The position numbers and the translations under genes were made by a program. The notes beneath the pieces are model-generated. The model did no database searches, was not told where the DNA came from, and worked only from the letters and a program-made list of their open reading frames with translations. A DNA stretch of 33,893 bases from Desulfobulbaceae bacterium UBA2262 (GTDB lineage Bacteria; Desulfobacterota; Desulfobulbia; Desulfobulbales; Desulfurivibrionaceae): positions 1 to 33,893 of the forward strand of contig DDXK01000130.1 in the NCBI GenBank assembly GCA_002347185.1. Direction: 5' to 3'. Positions 13,866 to 21,976 of this stretch are shown here, one piece after another. Every line of letters begins with the position of its first letter. Position 1 is the first letter of the stretch.

Positions 13866-16422
13866 TTTCCTGAAACTGAGCGCGGCGACCGGGATTTCCG
13901 CCGCCGTGTTCAAGGGCGCCACCCTGAACGCCTTGGCCGAAACCCCGCGCGGCACCATCGACGGCGAAAAGCCAGGCGAATGGAAGGCCTCCACCTGCCA
14001 GGGCTGCACCAGCTGGTGCCCGGTGGAAATCTTCGTCCAGGACGGCCGGGCCGTCAAGGTGCGCGGTAACCGCCATTCCAGGCAGAACGATGGGGTAGTT
14101 TGCCCGCGCGGCCATCTTTCCCTGCAACAGCTCTATGATCCCGACCGGATCAAAACCCCGCTCAAGCGCACCAACCCAAAGAAAGGCCGCGGCGTTGATC
14201 CCAAGTTCGTTCCCATCTCCTGGGACGAGGCGATGAACACCATCGCCGACAGAATGATGGAGCTGCGCAAGTCCGGCGAGCCGGAGAAATACCTGCTCAT
14301 GCGCGGGCGCTACACCTATATGCGGGACATTATATACGACGGGGTCACCAAGATCTTCGGCTCTCCCAACAACATCTCCCACAGCGCCATCTGCGCCGAA
14401 GCGGAAAATTTCGGCGCCTACTACACCGAAGGCATGTGGGGCTACCGTGATTATGACATCAGCAACTCCAAATACCTCCTCGTGTGGGGCTGCGATCCGG
14501 TGAGTTCCAACCGGATGATCCCGGCCGCCATTAGACGTCTGGGAGACGTGCTGGACAACGCCACCGTGGCGGTGGTGGACCCCAAGATCAACAACACCGC
14601 AGCCAAGGCCCATGAATGGTTGCCGCTTCTGCCCGGCACCGACGGCGCCCTGGCCCTGGCCATCGCCCATGTCCTGCTTGCCGATGGCCTCTGGTTCAAG
14701 GAGTTTGTCGGCGATTTCAAGGACGGCAAAAACCTGTTCAAAGCCGGTGCCACCGTTGACGAGGAGGCCTTCGCGGAAAAAGAATCCCATGGCGTGGTCA
14801 AGTGGTGGAACCTGGCGGTCAAGGACATGACCCCCAAAAAGGCCGCCGAGATCACCAAAGTGCCGGCCGAACAGATCATCCGCGTGGCGCACGGCATGGC
14901 CAAGGCCGCTCCCAACGTGGCGGTCTGGATGGGTCCGGGCGCGGCCATGCATGTCCGCGGCGGCTATGCGGCCATGGCTGTCAATGCCTTGAACGGCCTG
15001 GTCGGCGGCATCGACAATGTCGGCGGCACCCTGCCCTCCAACAAGGTGCCGACCCGGAAGATGCCGAAACTTGATGCCTACCAGGATGAACTAGCAAAAA
15101 AACAGAGCAAGATGCCCAAGATCGACCAACGCGGCACCAAGGTCATCCCGGCCCTCAAGGAGGGCAAGCCCGGTGGAGGCGTGGTGACCAACAACACCGC
15201 CACCGGCATCCTGAACGCCGACCCTTACGAGATCAAGGTGGCGATCGGCTACATGAACAACTTCGTATTCTCGTGCAGCGGCGCCGAACGCTGGGAAAAG
15301 GCGATGGAAAAAATTCCCTTCTTTGTCCACATCACCACCAACGCCGCCGAGATGACCCAGTACGCCGACATCGTCCTGCCCGGCGCCATTTCCAAGTACG
15401 AAAAGCTCTGCTGGGTGAAACAGAAGCAGAACCGCTACGCCCAGTGCACCCTGCTGCAACCGGTGGTCAAACCCATGTGGGAGGTGATCAACGACGAAAC
15501 CGAGTTCCCCTGGCTGCTCGGCGAAAAGTTCGCGGAACGGGGCTTTCCGAACCTGATCGATTTCCTAAAAAAGGAATTCAAGGACCCCGAAACCGGCAAG
15601 GAAGCGACCAACGCCAAGGAATTCACCGAATACGCGGTGAAATACTACACCCAGGACATGTGGAACGGCAAGGACGTGGGCGGCGACAAGATCAACGGCT
15701 GGGAGGAGTTCAGAAAACGCGGCATGTGGAACTCCGATCCGCAGCCTTACAAGAAGCGCTGGGGCGGTAAATTCGGCAAGGACGAAGAGAAGGACGGCAA
15801 AAAAGTCACCACCGGCACGGTTTCCCATAAGTTTGAGTTCTACAGCGAAACCCTGAAGAAGGCGCTGGAAAAGCACGCAGAAAAACACAAAACCACGGTG
15901 GACGACATCCTCGCTGCCTGCAACTACACCGCGAATGGAGAGGTGGCCTTTGTTCCCCACTATGAACCGCCTTTCCGCCATGGCAGCGAAAAGGATTACC
16001 CCTTCACCTTCATCGACTACAAGTCCCGCCTCAACCGGGAGGGTCGCAGCCAGAACGCGCCCTGGTACTACGAGTTCAAGCATGTTGACCCGGGCGATGT
16101 CGGCCACCAGGACGTGCTCCACATCAACCCGGCGGATGCGGCGAAACTGGGCATCAAAGATGGCGACGCCATCCGGGTCACCTCCGTGGCCGGCAGCATC
16201 GAATGCAATGCCCATCTCTGGGAGGGAGTCCGCCCCGGCACGGTGGCCAAGGCCTTCGGCCAGGGCCACTGGGCCTACGGCAAAACCGCGGCCAAGGATT
16301 ACGCCAAGGCCACGCCGCGCGGCGGCAACAACAACACCCTCATGCCCTTTGAGATCGAAAGATTGAGCGGCGCCAATGTGCGGAACGGCGGATTCACCGG
16401 CGTAAAAATCGAACGAGCCTGA
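13846..16422 (+). CDS. arrA: Respiratory arsenate reductase, molybdopterin subunit
   Basis: An 858-residue DMSO-reductase-family enzyme that reduces arsenate as terminal electron acceptor in the periplasm. The twin-arginine signal is KRRDFLKLSAATG at residues 4-16. The [4Fe-4S] ligands are C51-X2-C54-X3-C58-X27-C86. The RGRY motif at 153-156 is the signature I know for ArrA; the arsenite-oxidising ArxA has GRGW there. Later landmarks are WGCDPVSSNRM (cofactor region) and the C-terminal cofactor-binding domain from about 700, with INPADAAKLGIKDGDAIRVTS. The ATG has GGAGG nine bases upstream. It overlaps the MOSC gene and is followed at 21 bases by arrB. Alternatives such as polysulfide or thiosulfate reductase are less likely given RGRY and the arsenic neighbourhood. 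Confidence 0.92.
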   Translation: MKIKRRDFLKLSAATGISAAVFKGATLNALAETPRGTIDGEKPGEWKASTCQGCTSWCPVEIFVQDGRAVKVRGNRHSRQNDGVVCPRGHLSLQQLYDPDRIKTPLKRTNPKKGRGVDPKFVPISWDEAMNTIADRMMELRKSGEPEKYLLMRGRYTYMRDIIYDGVTKIFGSPNNISHSAICAEAENFGAYYTEGMWGYRDYDISNSKYLLVWGCDPVSSNRMIPAAIRRLGDVLDNATVAVVDPKINNTAAKAHEWLPLLPGTDGALALAIAHVLLADGLWFKEFVGDFKDGKNLFKAGATVDEEAFAEKESHGVVKWWNLAVKDMTPKKAAEITKVPAEQIIRVAHGMAKAAPNVAVWMGPGAAMHVRGGYAAMAVNALNGLVGGIDNVGGTLPSNKVPTRKMPKLDAYQDELAKKQSKMPKIDQRGTKVIPALKEGKPGGGVVTNNTATGILNADPYEIKVAIGYMNNFVFSCSGAERWEKAMEKIPFFVHITTNAAEMTQYADIVLPGAISKYEKLCWVKQKQNRYAQCTLLQPVVKPMWEVINDETEFPWLLGEKFAERGFPNLIDFLKKEFKDPETGKEATNAKEFTEYAVKYYTQDMWNGKDVGGDKINGWEEFRKRGMWNSDPQPYKKRWGGKFGKDEEKDGKKVTTGTVSHKFEFYSETLKKALEKHAEKHKTTVDDILAACNYTANGEVAFVPHYEPPFRHGSEKDYPFTFIDYKSRLNREGRSQNAPWYYEFKHVDPGDVGHQDVLHINPADAAKLGIKDGDAIRVTSVAGSIECNAHLWEGVRPGTVAKAFGQGHWAYGKTAAKDYAKATPRGGNNNTLMPFEIERLSGANVRNGGFTGVKIERA

Positions 16423-16443
16423 TCGGCGAGAGGAGGATAAATC

Positions 16444-17196
16444 ATGACGCAATATGCGATGGTAATAGATTTACACAAATGTGCAGGGTGCGGCTCCTGC
16501 GCCCTGGCCTGCAAAACCGAAAACAACACGGCCCTGCGCAGAAACGGGCAAACCCATAACTGGGCGGATTTCCAGCATGAAACCAGCGGCAAATTCCCCG
16601 ACACCCGCTACCGGACCCGCCCGGTTCTCTGTAACCACTGCAGCAACGCCCCCTGTGTCGAGGCCTGCCCGGTTGAGCCCAAGGCCATGTATAAGACCCC
16701 GGAAGGCATCACCATGCACAACGACGAACGCTGCATCGGCTGTCGCGCCTGTCAGGAGGCCTGCCCCTACTCAAAAATGGAGGTGAAAAGTTCGGAAACA
16801 AGCGTCATCAGCTTCAATGCGGAAGGCGAGTCCTATGAAACCTTCTACGAAGATAAAACCGAGTTGATCCCCGGCGGCACCGCTTCCGGTGCGGCAATTG
16901 CGAAATTGGCCGGCGAGGCCCCGCCGCACCGCACCCGGTATGACCATCCGGACTATCAGGATGTACGCCGCGGCGGCATCACTGAAAAATGCATCTTCTG
17001 CGAACACCGCGTGAAAAAGGGCGAGTTGCCCTGGTGCGTGGTTTCCTGCCCGGCCCAGGCCCGGATCTTCGGCGACATCTCTGACCCGAACAGCGAAGTC
17101 GCCCAGCTGGTCAAAAAATACAAGGGCACCGTCCTGATGCCGGAAAAGGGCACCAGGCCCAATGTTTACTACATCCGGAGCTACGGGGTGAAATAG
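16444..17196 (+). CDS. arrB: Respiratory arsenate reductase, iron-sulfur subunit
   Basis: A 250-residue ferredoxin-type subunit. Four [4Fe-4S] clusters can be assigned from the cysteine groups CAGCGSCALAC near the N-terminus, CNHCSNAPCVEAC, CIGCRACQEAC and CIFC ... CVVSC in the second half. No signal peptide is present, as expected for a partner carried across the membrane with twin-arginine ArrA. An AGGAGG stands before the ATG. It passes electrons to ArrA. The acceptor side toward the quinone pool is not encoded next to it: no NrfD-like ArrC follows, but a terminator-like hairpin (17217-17257) and a chaperone gene. Confidence 0.93.
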   Translation: MTQYAMVIDLHKCAGCGSCALACKTENNTALRRNGQTHNWADFQHETSGKFPDTRYRTRPVLCNHCSNAPCVEACPVEPKAMYKTPEGITMHNDERCIGCRACQEACPYSKMEVKSSETSVISFNAEGESYETFYEDKTELIPGGTASGAAIAKLAGEAPPHRTRYDHPDYQDVRRGGITEKCIFCEHRVKKGELPWCVVSCPAQARIFGDISDPNSEVAQLVKKYKGTVLMPEKGTRPNVYYIRSYGVK

Positions 17197-17216
17197 CCGC
17201 GACCGGAGCGACCGCG

Positions 17217-17257
17217 GGGAGGCGGGATGCCGAGAGGCCCCCGTCTCCCTTTTCTTT
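17217..17257 (+). terminator. Terminator-like hairpin between arrB and the chaperone gene
   Basis: GGGAGGCGGG (17217-17226) pairs with CCCGTCTCCC (17240-17249) including one G-U, followed by TTTTCTTT. It begins 21 bases after arrB. It could lower expression of the two downstream genes relative to arrAB. The loop is 13 bases. Confidence 0.6.
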
Positions 17258-17327
17258 GCGGCATGACATCGACTGTTTTGCAATCCAAACCCTTTTAACC
17301 CAAAAACCTGTGCCAACGGATTTTGCC

Positions 17328-17969
17328 ATGCCAGACATGACACGAAGCGACGCATACCGCCTCCTGGCCGCCTGTTTTTACGAGCCAGACCGGGAAATGT
17401 TTCTCGCGGAAAATCTTTCCGCCAATCTGGGCCTTCTTCTAAAAAAACTCTCGCCGCCGGCAGAAGAACATTGCCGAAGGTTGCAGGCGGGCCTGCACGA
17501 AAACGACCAGGAAGCGTTGCTTCTTGAATACACAAGGCTTTTCCTGGGTCCCTTCGGGGCGCCGGCCCACCCCTACGGCTCGGTCTATCTGGAACCCACC
17601 CGGCGACTCATGGGAAATTCGACTCTGACCGTGCAAAGGATGTACCAGGAATCAGACATTGCCCAGGATATCGAAGGGCCGCCGGACCACATCGCCCTTG
17701 AGCTCGAATTCATGAGTTATCTCGCCGGGCGGACCGCCCGGACCGAAGCGCACGGCCATACCACCGAAGCGGCCGACCTCGCCCTTCGGCAACACCGTTT
17801 TTACAACCTCTGCCTCGCCCCTTGGACAATGCCGTTCTGCGAGGCAATCAGGGCAAACACCCAGCTTTTATTTTATCAAGCCCTCGCCGACTGCCTGGCA
17901 TCCTTTGTTTCTTCGGAAATGCCCCGCATGCAGGGCATGGCCGTCGCTTCCTCCTTGCCGGCGGCATGA
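17328..17969 (+). CDS. TorD/DmsD-type chaperone for ArrA
   Basis: A 213-residue cytoplasmic, all-helical protein of the TorD/DmsD family of redox-enzyme maturation chaperones. The family segments YTRLFLGPFGAPAHPYGSVY and PPDHIALELEFMSYLAG are clear. Such proteins bind the twin-arginine signal or apo-enzyme and help insert the molybdenum cofactor; here the client should be ArrA (inference from position). This gene is often called arrD. The start is uncertain: ATG 17328 or ATG 17337, neither with a strong ribosome-binding site. Its stop overlaps the next start as ATGA. Confidence 0.85.
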   Translation: MPDMTRSDAYRLLAACFYEPDREMFLAENLSANLGLLLKKLSPPAEEHCRRLQAGLHENDQEALLLEYTRLFLGPFGAPAHPYGSVYLEPTRRLMGNSTLTVQRMYQESDIAQDIEGPPDHIALELEFMSYLAGRTARTEAHGHTTEAADLALRQHRFYNLCLAPWTMPFCEAIRANTQLLFYQALADCLASFVSSEMPRMQGMAVASSLPAA

Positions 17970-18964
17970 GCTTGCTAACCGCAATCAGGAACAGCGAGAC
18001 GGCAGCCGTCGCCATTCTTACCAGCCGCTGCCTGCGATACCGCTTTCGCCACAGTTCCTGCGCCCGGTGCCTCAACGAATGTCCTGCCCGGGCCCTGCGC
18101 CTGGAAAAGGGCAAGATCGTCTTGGACGCGAAACGCTGCGGAAGCTGCCTGGCCTGCGCGGCCGTTTGCCCGACCGAGGCCCTGTTGGTCAACGATTCCA
18201 GCCTTGCTGGGGATCAGGACTCCTCCACGGACGCGGAGCCGCTCTCTTTCTGCTGCGAAAAAGGGATTCGCACCGGTAAGGAGATTGTCCTTCCCTGTCT
18301 GGGCGCGCTTTCCGAAGAACACCTTGCCGCCTACGCGGTCCGTCGGCCACTCGGCGTCCAGCTGCGCATCGCACCCTGCGCAACCTGCCGGACATCCTTT
18401 ATCCCGGAGCTTCTGCACCGCCGCCTTGCGGCCCTGGCCGGCAAACTCGATGGCGGCATCAGCGCGCGCATCAGGCTGGTTGACCAGAAAGACGAGAACG
18501 GCCATGCGGGGCCCGCAGCGGGGAGACGCCTCTTTTTTCGCGCCTTCTGGGCCCTTTCCCGACACACCGCCACGGAGACCGCGGCCACCCTGCGGGATGA
18601 GGGCCGGCAGGAAAAAGCCCACGCCCACAAGCACCGGCCGTCCCGCTTTTCCCTGCTCCGCCGCACCATGGCAGTGACCCCCGATCCGGCCATGGTGCAG
18701 GCGCTTGCGCGACTTTTCTTTACCCTGCGCGCAAACGAGGCCTGCACCTTTTGCGGCCGCTGCGCCGGAATGTGCCCCACTGGCGCCATCAAAAACAGCA
18801 GGGAGGAAGACCAGAAGCGCCTTCATTTCCTATGGCCGAATTGCAGCGGCTGCGGCCTCTGCCTTGAAGCCTGCGGGCCACGCGCGCTCACCCTTGTCGC
18901 CGGCCGCCGCCCGGAAACCCTTGCCACGGACCAGGAGATTCTTCTGCAGGCCGACCGCGCCTGA
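17966..18964 (+). CDS. Multi-cluster 4Fe-4S protein linked to arr
   Basis: A 332-residue protein with no signal peptide or membrane segment. Cysteine groups near the N-terminus (CLRYRFRHSSCARCLNECP and CGSCLACAAVCP) and near the C-terminus (CTFCGRCAGMCP and CSGCGLCLEACG) suit four [4Fe-4S] clusters. Between them lies a segment with FCCEKG, LPCLGAL and APCATC that may hold another metal or disulfide site. It begins at an ATGA overlap with the chaperone gene, so the two are coupled. It could be an electron carrier for ArrAB, replacing a membrane anchor, or an assembly factor. I do not know a characterised homologue. Confidence 0.75.
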   Translation: MSLLTAIRNSETAAVAILTSRCLRYRFRHSSCARCLNECPARALRLEKGKIVLDAKRCGSCLACAAVCPTEALLVNDSSLAGDQDSSTDAEPLSFCCEKGIRTGKEIVLPCLGALSEEHLAAYAVRRPLGVQLRIAPCATCRTSFIPELLHRRLAALAGKLDGGISARIRLVDQKDENGHAGPAAGRRLFFRAFWALSRHTATETAATLRDEGRQEKAHAHKHRPSRFSLLRRTMAVTPDPAMVQALARLFFTLRANEACTFCGRCAGMCPTGAIKNSREEDQKRLHFLWPNCSGCGLCLEACGPRALTLVAGRRPETLATDQEILLQADRA

Positions 18965-19033
18965 GCAGCACGCCAGCGTTGCCGCCGACACTTCCTCGAA
19001 TCGCGCCGGCATAGACGGTGGGAAATATTTCTC

Positions 19034-19062
19034 TTGCATTCCTCCTGGCGCCGGGGTATATA
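19034..19062 (+). promoter_or_regulatory. Sigma70-type promoter
   Basis: TTGCAT (19034-19039), a spacer of exactly 17 bases and TATATA (19057-19062) predict a start near 19069. It lies in the 303-base gene-free stretch 18965-19267, which otherwise holds the terminator at 19113-19152 and the start of the cold-shock gene's leader. Confidence 0.6.
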
Positions 19063-19068
19063 TGTACC

Positions 19069-19152
19069 TCATTGTGTAGTATCTGTTTGTAGTCGCCAAG
19101 AAGTACAAAAGCACCGCACAATCCTCAGGTCGAGGTCGTGCGGTTTTTTTTT
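19069..19152 (+). ncRNA. Candidate small RNA or attenuated leader of the cold-shock gene
   Basis: The stretch between the promoter above and a strong terminator would give an RNA of about 80 bases. I found no convincing open frame in it. Either it is a free small RNA, or it is the first part of a roughly 200-base csp leader in which transcription mostly stops unless antiterminated. No known RNA family was recognised. Confidence 0.4.
19113..19152 (+). terminator. Strong intrinsic terminator upstream of csp
   Basis: ACCGCAC (19113-19119) pairs with GTGCGGT (19138-19144), with an inner CCTC/GAGG helix, followed by nine Ts (19144-19152). It stands 116 bases before the csp GTG. It could also end read-through from the arr operon. 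Confidence 0.8.
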
Positions 19153-19267
19153 ATGGCTTTCAGCTTCTGGCGGCGCGGGCGGATGCTCGGCCCGGTCGTC
19201 GGGTGACGCCGGGTGGCTTAGAGAATGGCTTCCGAAGCAGGAGGCCGAATACAAAGGAGTAGCAGCA

Positions 19268-19468
19268 GTGTTGCAAGGTACAGTAAAGTGGTTCAATGCG
19301 GCAAAGGGTTTCGGTTTTATCGAGCAGGACAATGGTACGGACGTTTTCGTCCATTATTCCGCCATCAAAAGCCAGGGTTACAAAAGCCTCGATGAGGGCG
19401 CTCGCGTCGAGTTCGAGGTCGTGGACGGCCCCAAGGGTCCTGCCGCTGCAAACGTAGTACAGATGTAA
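19268..19468 (+). CDS. Cold-shock domain protein (CspA family)
   Basis: A 66-residue single cold-shock domain. It begins at GTG 19268 (LQGTVKWFNAAKGFGFIEQ), with AAAGGAGT eight bases upstream. RNP1 (KGFGFIE) and RNP2 (VFVHYSAI) are intact, so it should bind single-stranded RNA and DNA. The frame is open further upstream, but that part crosses a terminator and is not coding. It is monocistronic, bounded by terminators at 19113-19152 and 19489-19523. The DEAD-box helicase gene follows; both types serve RNA unfolding, often in the cold. Confidence 0.93.
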   Translation: MLQGTVKWFNAAKGFGFIEQDNGTDVFVHYSAIKSQGYKSLDEGARVEFEVVDGPKGPAAANVVQM

Positions 19469-19488
19469 GCCATCAGAACCGACCATTG

Positions 19489-19523
19489 AAGCCCCGCAAT
19501 TCTTGCGGGGCTTTTTTTTTTTT
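19489..19523 (+). terminator. Intrinsic terminator after csp
   Basis: An 11-bp perfect stem (AAGCCCCGCAA/TTGCGGGGCTT) with a three-base loop, running into a tract of 12 Ts at 19512-19523. It lies 20 bases after the csp stop. Confidence 0.95.
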
Positions 19524-19639
19524 CGGCGGCCCTGGCTGCCGCCGACCAGTGAACGACCAGTTGCCCCACCCTGCTGACGAATCCTATTTTCCCATGCCGG
19601 CGGTATTCCCCCGGCTCTCACACCAGGAACAGACCCGCC

Positions 19640-21403
19640 ATGACCACCTTCGCAGAACTCGGCATAACCCCGGAAATCATCACCGGCCTCGAAGCCCTGG
19701 GCTTTTCCGCCCCCACTCCGGTCCAGGAGCAGATCATCCCCATCCTGCTCAAACGGCCGGTGGACATCGTCGGCCTGGCCCAGACCGGCACCGGCAAGAC
19801 CGCCGCCTTCGGCATCCCCCTAGTGCAGCTCGCCAATCCCGCCCTGCGCCAGACCCAGGGCCTCGTGCTCTGCCCCACCCGCGAGCTCTGCATGCAGGTG
19901 GCCCGCGACCTCACCGCCTTTGCCAGCAACCTGCCGGGCCTCAAGATTCGCGCCGTCTACGGCGGGGCCAGCATCGAAGCCCAGCTCCGGAGCCTGCAGC
20001 AGGGCGCCCAGATCATTGTCGCCACCCCCGGGCGACTGCACGATTTCATGCGCCGCAACGCCATCGACCTTTCCGCCATCCGCACCCTGGTCCTCGACGA
20101 GGCGGACGAGATGCTGCAGATGGGCTTCCAGGACGAACTGAACGCCATCCTCGCCGACACGCCGGAAAGCAAGCATACCCTGCTTTTTTCCGCCACCATG
20201 CCCCGGGCGGTGGCGGCCATCGCCGGCACCTACATGCGCGATCCCCTGGAAGTAACGGTGGGCGCCCGCAATGCCGGCTCGGAAAACATCCGCCACGTCT
20301 ATTACATGGTGCACGCCAAGGACCGCTACCTGGCCATGCGCAGGCTGGTGGACATCAACCCGGACATGTACTCCATCGTCTTCTGCCGCACCCGCCAGGA
20401 GGTGAACGACGTGGCCAGCAAGCTGATGCAGGACGGCTACAACGCCGACGCCCTCCACGGCGATCTTTCCCAGAGCCAGCGCGACTACGTCATGCAGCGC
20501 TTCCGGAACCGGTCGCTGCAGATTCTGGTGGCCACCGATGTGGCGGCGCGGGGCCTGGACGTCAACAACCTCACCCATGTGATCAACTACAACCTGCCCG
20601 ACGACATCGCCAACTACACGCACCGCAGCGGCCGCACCGGTCGGGCCGGCAAGACCGGCGTTTCCATCGCCATCATCCACATGCGCGAACGCTTCCGCAT
20701 CCGGGAGATCGAAGGCAAGCTCAAACGCCGCTTCGAGCATGGCCAGATTCCCACCGGCCAGGAGGTGTGCGAAAAACAGCTCCTGCATCAGATCGAAAAC
20801 CTGAAGAAGGTGGAGATCAACCACGCGCGGATCGCCCCCTTCCTGCCGGCAATCAAGGCATCCCTGGCCGAACTCGACCGGGAGGAGCTGATCATGCGTT
20901 TTGTTTCCGCCGAGTTCAACCGCTTCCTCGACTATTACAAGAACGCCCCGGATCTCAACGTGGTCGAGGCGCCCAGGGGCCGGGAGACCGGCAGAAAGGA
21001 ACCTTTCCGGGAAAAGGAAGGCGGCTTTGCCGGCAAGGCAGGCGACAGGGTCCGCTTCAGCCGCTTCTACCTCAATGTCGGCCAGGATGACGGCCTCTTT
21101 CCCAAACGGCTCATCGGCCAGATCAACGACGCCACCGGCAATGCCGGCATCAAGATCGGCAGGATCGAAATTCTCGAACACACCGCCATGCTGGAGGCGG
21201 ACAGCCGCTTTTCCCGGCAGATCGCCGAGGTCTTCGAGGGGCTCGTCATCAACGGCAGGCAGGTGACCGTGAAGATGGTGGAGGGCAGCGCCCGCCCCCC
21301 CCGGTCGGCAGGAGCCTTCGTCCCTCGCAAGCAGGGAAAGCCGGGCAAGTTCGCCACGCCGAACGCATACAAGAAGATCAAGAAAAAAAGCTTTGAGCGC
21401 TGA
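19640..21403 (+). CDS. DEAD-box RNA helicase with DbpA-type RNA-binding domain
   Basis: A 587-residue ATP-dependent RNA helicase. The Q motif is FSAPTPVQEQ (22-31), Walker A is AQTGTGKT (47-54), then PTRELCMQVA, TPGRL, DEAD (153-156) and SAT. In the second RecA domain are IVFCRTR, ATDVAARGLDV and HRSGRTGRAGK. A C-terminal domain over about 470-560 (RFYLNVGQDDGLFPKRLIGQIND) matches the RNA-binding domain of DbpA/CsdA. A short basic tail ends in KKIKKKSFER. It probably acts in ribosome assembly or cold adaptation; which paralogue it is cannot be told. A large open frame in another phase over the same DNA is only a shadow. Confidence 0.95.
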   Translation: MTTFAELGITPEIITGLEALGFSAPTPVQEQIIPILLKRPVDIVGLAQTGTGKTAAFGIPLVQLANPALRQTQGLVLCPTRELCMQVARDLTAFASNLPGLKIRAVYGGASIEAQLRSLQQGAQIIVATPGRLHDFMRRNAIDLSAIRTLVLDEADEMLQMGFQDELNAILADTPESKHTLLFSATMPRAVAAIAGTYMRDPLEVTVGARNAGSENIRHVYYMVHAKDRYLAMRRLVDINPDMYSIVFCRTRQEVNDVASKLMQDGYNADALHGDLSQSQRDYVMQRFRNRSLQILVATDVAARGLDVNNLTHVINYNLPDDIANYTHRSGRTGRAGKTGVSIAIIHMRERFRIREIEGKLKRRFEHGQIPTGQEVCEKQLLHQIENLKKVEINHARIAPFLPAIKASLAELDREELIMRFVSAEFNRFLDYYKNAPDLNVVEAPRGRETGRKEPFREKEGGFAGKAGDRVRFSRFYLNVGQDDGLFPKRLIGQINDATGNAGIKIGRIEILEHTAMLEADSRFSRQIAEVFEGLVINGRQVTVKMVEGSARPPRSAGAFVPRKQGKPGKFATPNAYKKIKKKSFER

Positions 21404-21417
21404 GGGGGCTCCCGCCC

Positions 21418-21867
21418 ATGGAGAGCTTTGCCGGCGAACACGGCTACACGGCCCTCTTTCTCTTGAGCTTTCTCGCCTCGACGCTCGTTCCCCTGGGCTC
21501 GGAATGGCTGCTGGTCGCCCTGCTCAGCAACGGCTCCGACCCCACCCTCTCCATCGCGGTGGCCACCATCGGCAACACCCTGGGCGCCTGCACCACCTAC
21601 GCGGTCGGCATGTTCGGCGGCCCCTTCCTCGCGGGCCGGGTTCTGCGGATCGAGCCGGAAACGCGGCAGCGGGCCGAGCGGTTCTATGACCGCTACGGCT
21701 CCTGGTCGCTCTTCTTCTCCTGGCTGCCGGGGATTGGCGATCCCCTCTGCCTGGTGGGAGGGATCCTCGGGGTGGGTTTCGGCAAGTTCCTCCTCCTGGT
21801 TTTTGCCGGCAAACTGAGCCGCTACCTTGTCGTCAGCCTCGTCACCCTCAAAATCGTCGCCCTCTGA
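21418..21867 (+). CDS. YqaA/DedA-like (VTT domain) inner-membrane protein
   Basis: A 149-residue membrane protein with about four segments. STLVPLGSEWLLVALLS and TIGNTLGACTTYAVGMFGG near the N-terminus, and SWLPGIGDPLCLVGGILGV later, are typical of the small YqaA branch of the SNARE-associated/DedA-like family. Larger DedA relatives are proposed lipid flippases; the role of YqaA is not established. It starts 14 bases after the helicase gene with GAGGGGG upstream, so it is probably co-transcribed with it. No terminator is seen after it. Confidence 0.82.
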   Translation: MESFAGEHGYTALFLLSFLASTLVPLGSEWLLVALLSNGSDPTLSIAVATIGNTLGACTTYAVGMFGGPFLAGRVLRIEPETRQRAERFYDRYGSWSLFFSWLPGIGDPLCLVGGILGVGFGKFLLLVFAGKLSRYLVVSLVTLKIVAL

Positions 21868-21887
21868 TCGTTCTCCCTGCCGCAAAT

Positions 21888-21915
21888 TTCACACAATCCT
21901 CATCATTTTCTGATC
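21888..21915 (+). promoter_or_regulatory. Candidate Pho box upstream of phoR
   Basis: TTCACA (21888), CTCATC (21899) and CTGATC (21910) recur every 11 bases, like the phased repeats before pstS and the porin at 26943. A possible -10 is TACCTT at 21925. This copy is the weakest of the three. Confidence 0.45.
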
Positions 21916-21976
21916 TTTGCGTGGTACCTTATTGCCGGTTGCTCTTTTCTGAAACCCATACCGGACGGATACGCCC

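Noticed and set aside
13846..16422. ArxA (anaerobic arsenite oxidase) instead of ArrA
   Set aside because: Residues 153-156 are RGRY, the ArrA signature as I know it, not GRGW. The order arrA-arrB-chaperone also fits the reductase.
19486..21090. A 534-codon + strand frame in another phase of the helicase gene
   Set aside because: It starts inside the csp terminator and has shadow composition (Arg, Pro, Gly, His); the helicase phase has all DEAD-box motifs.
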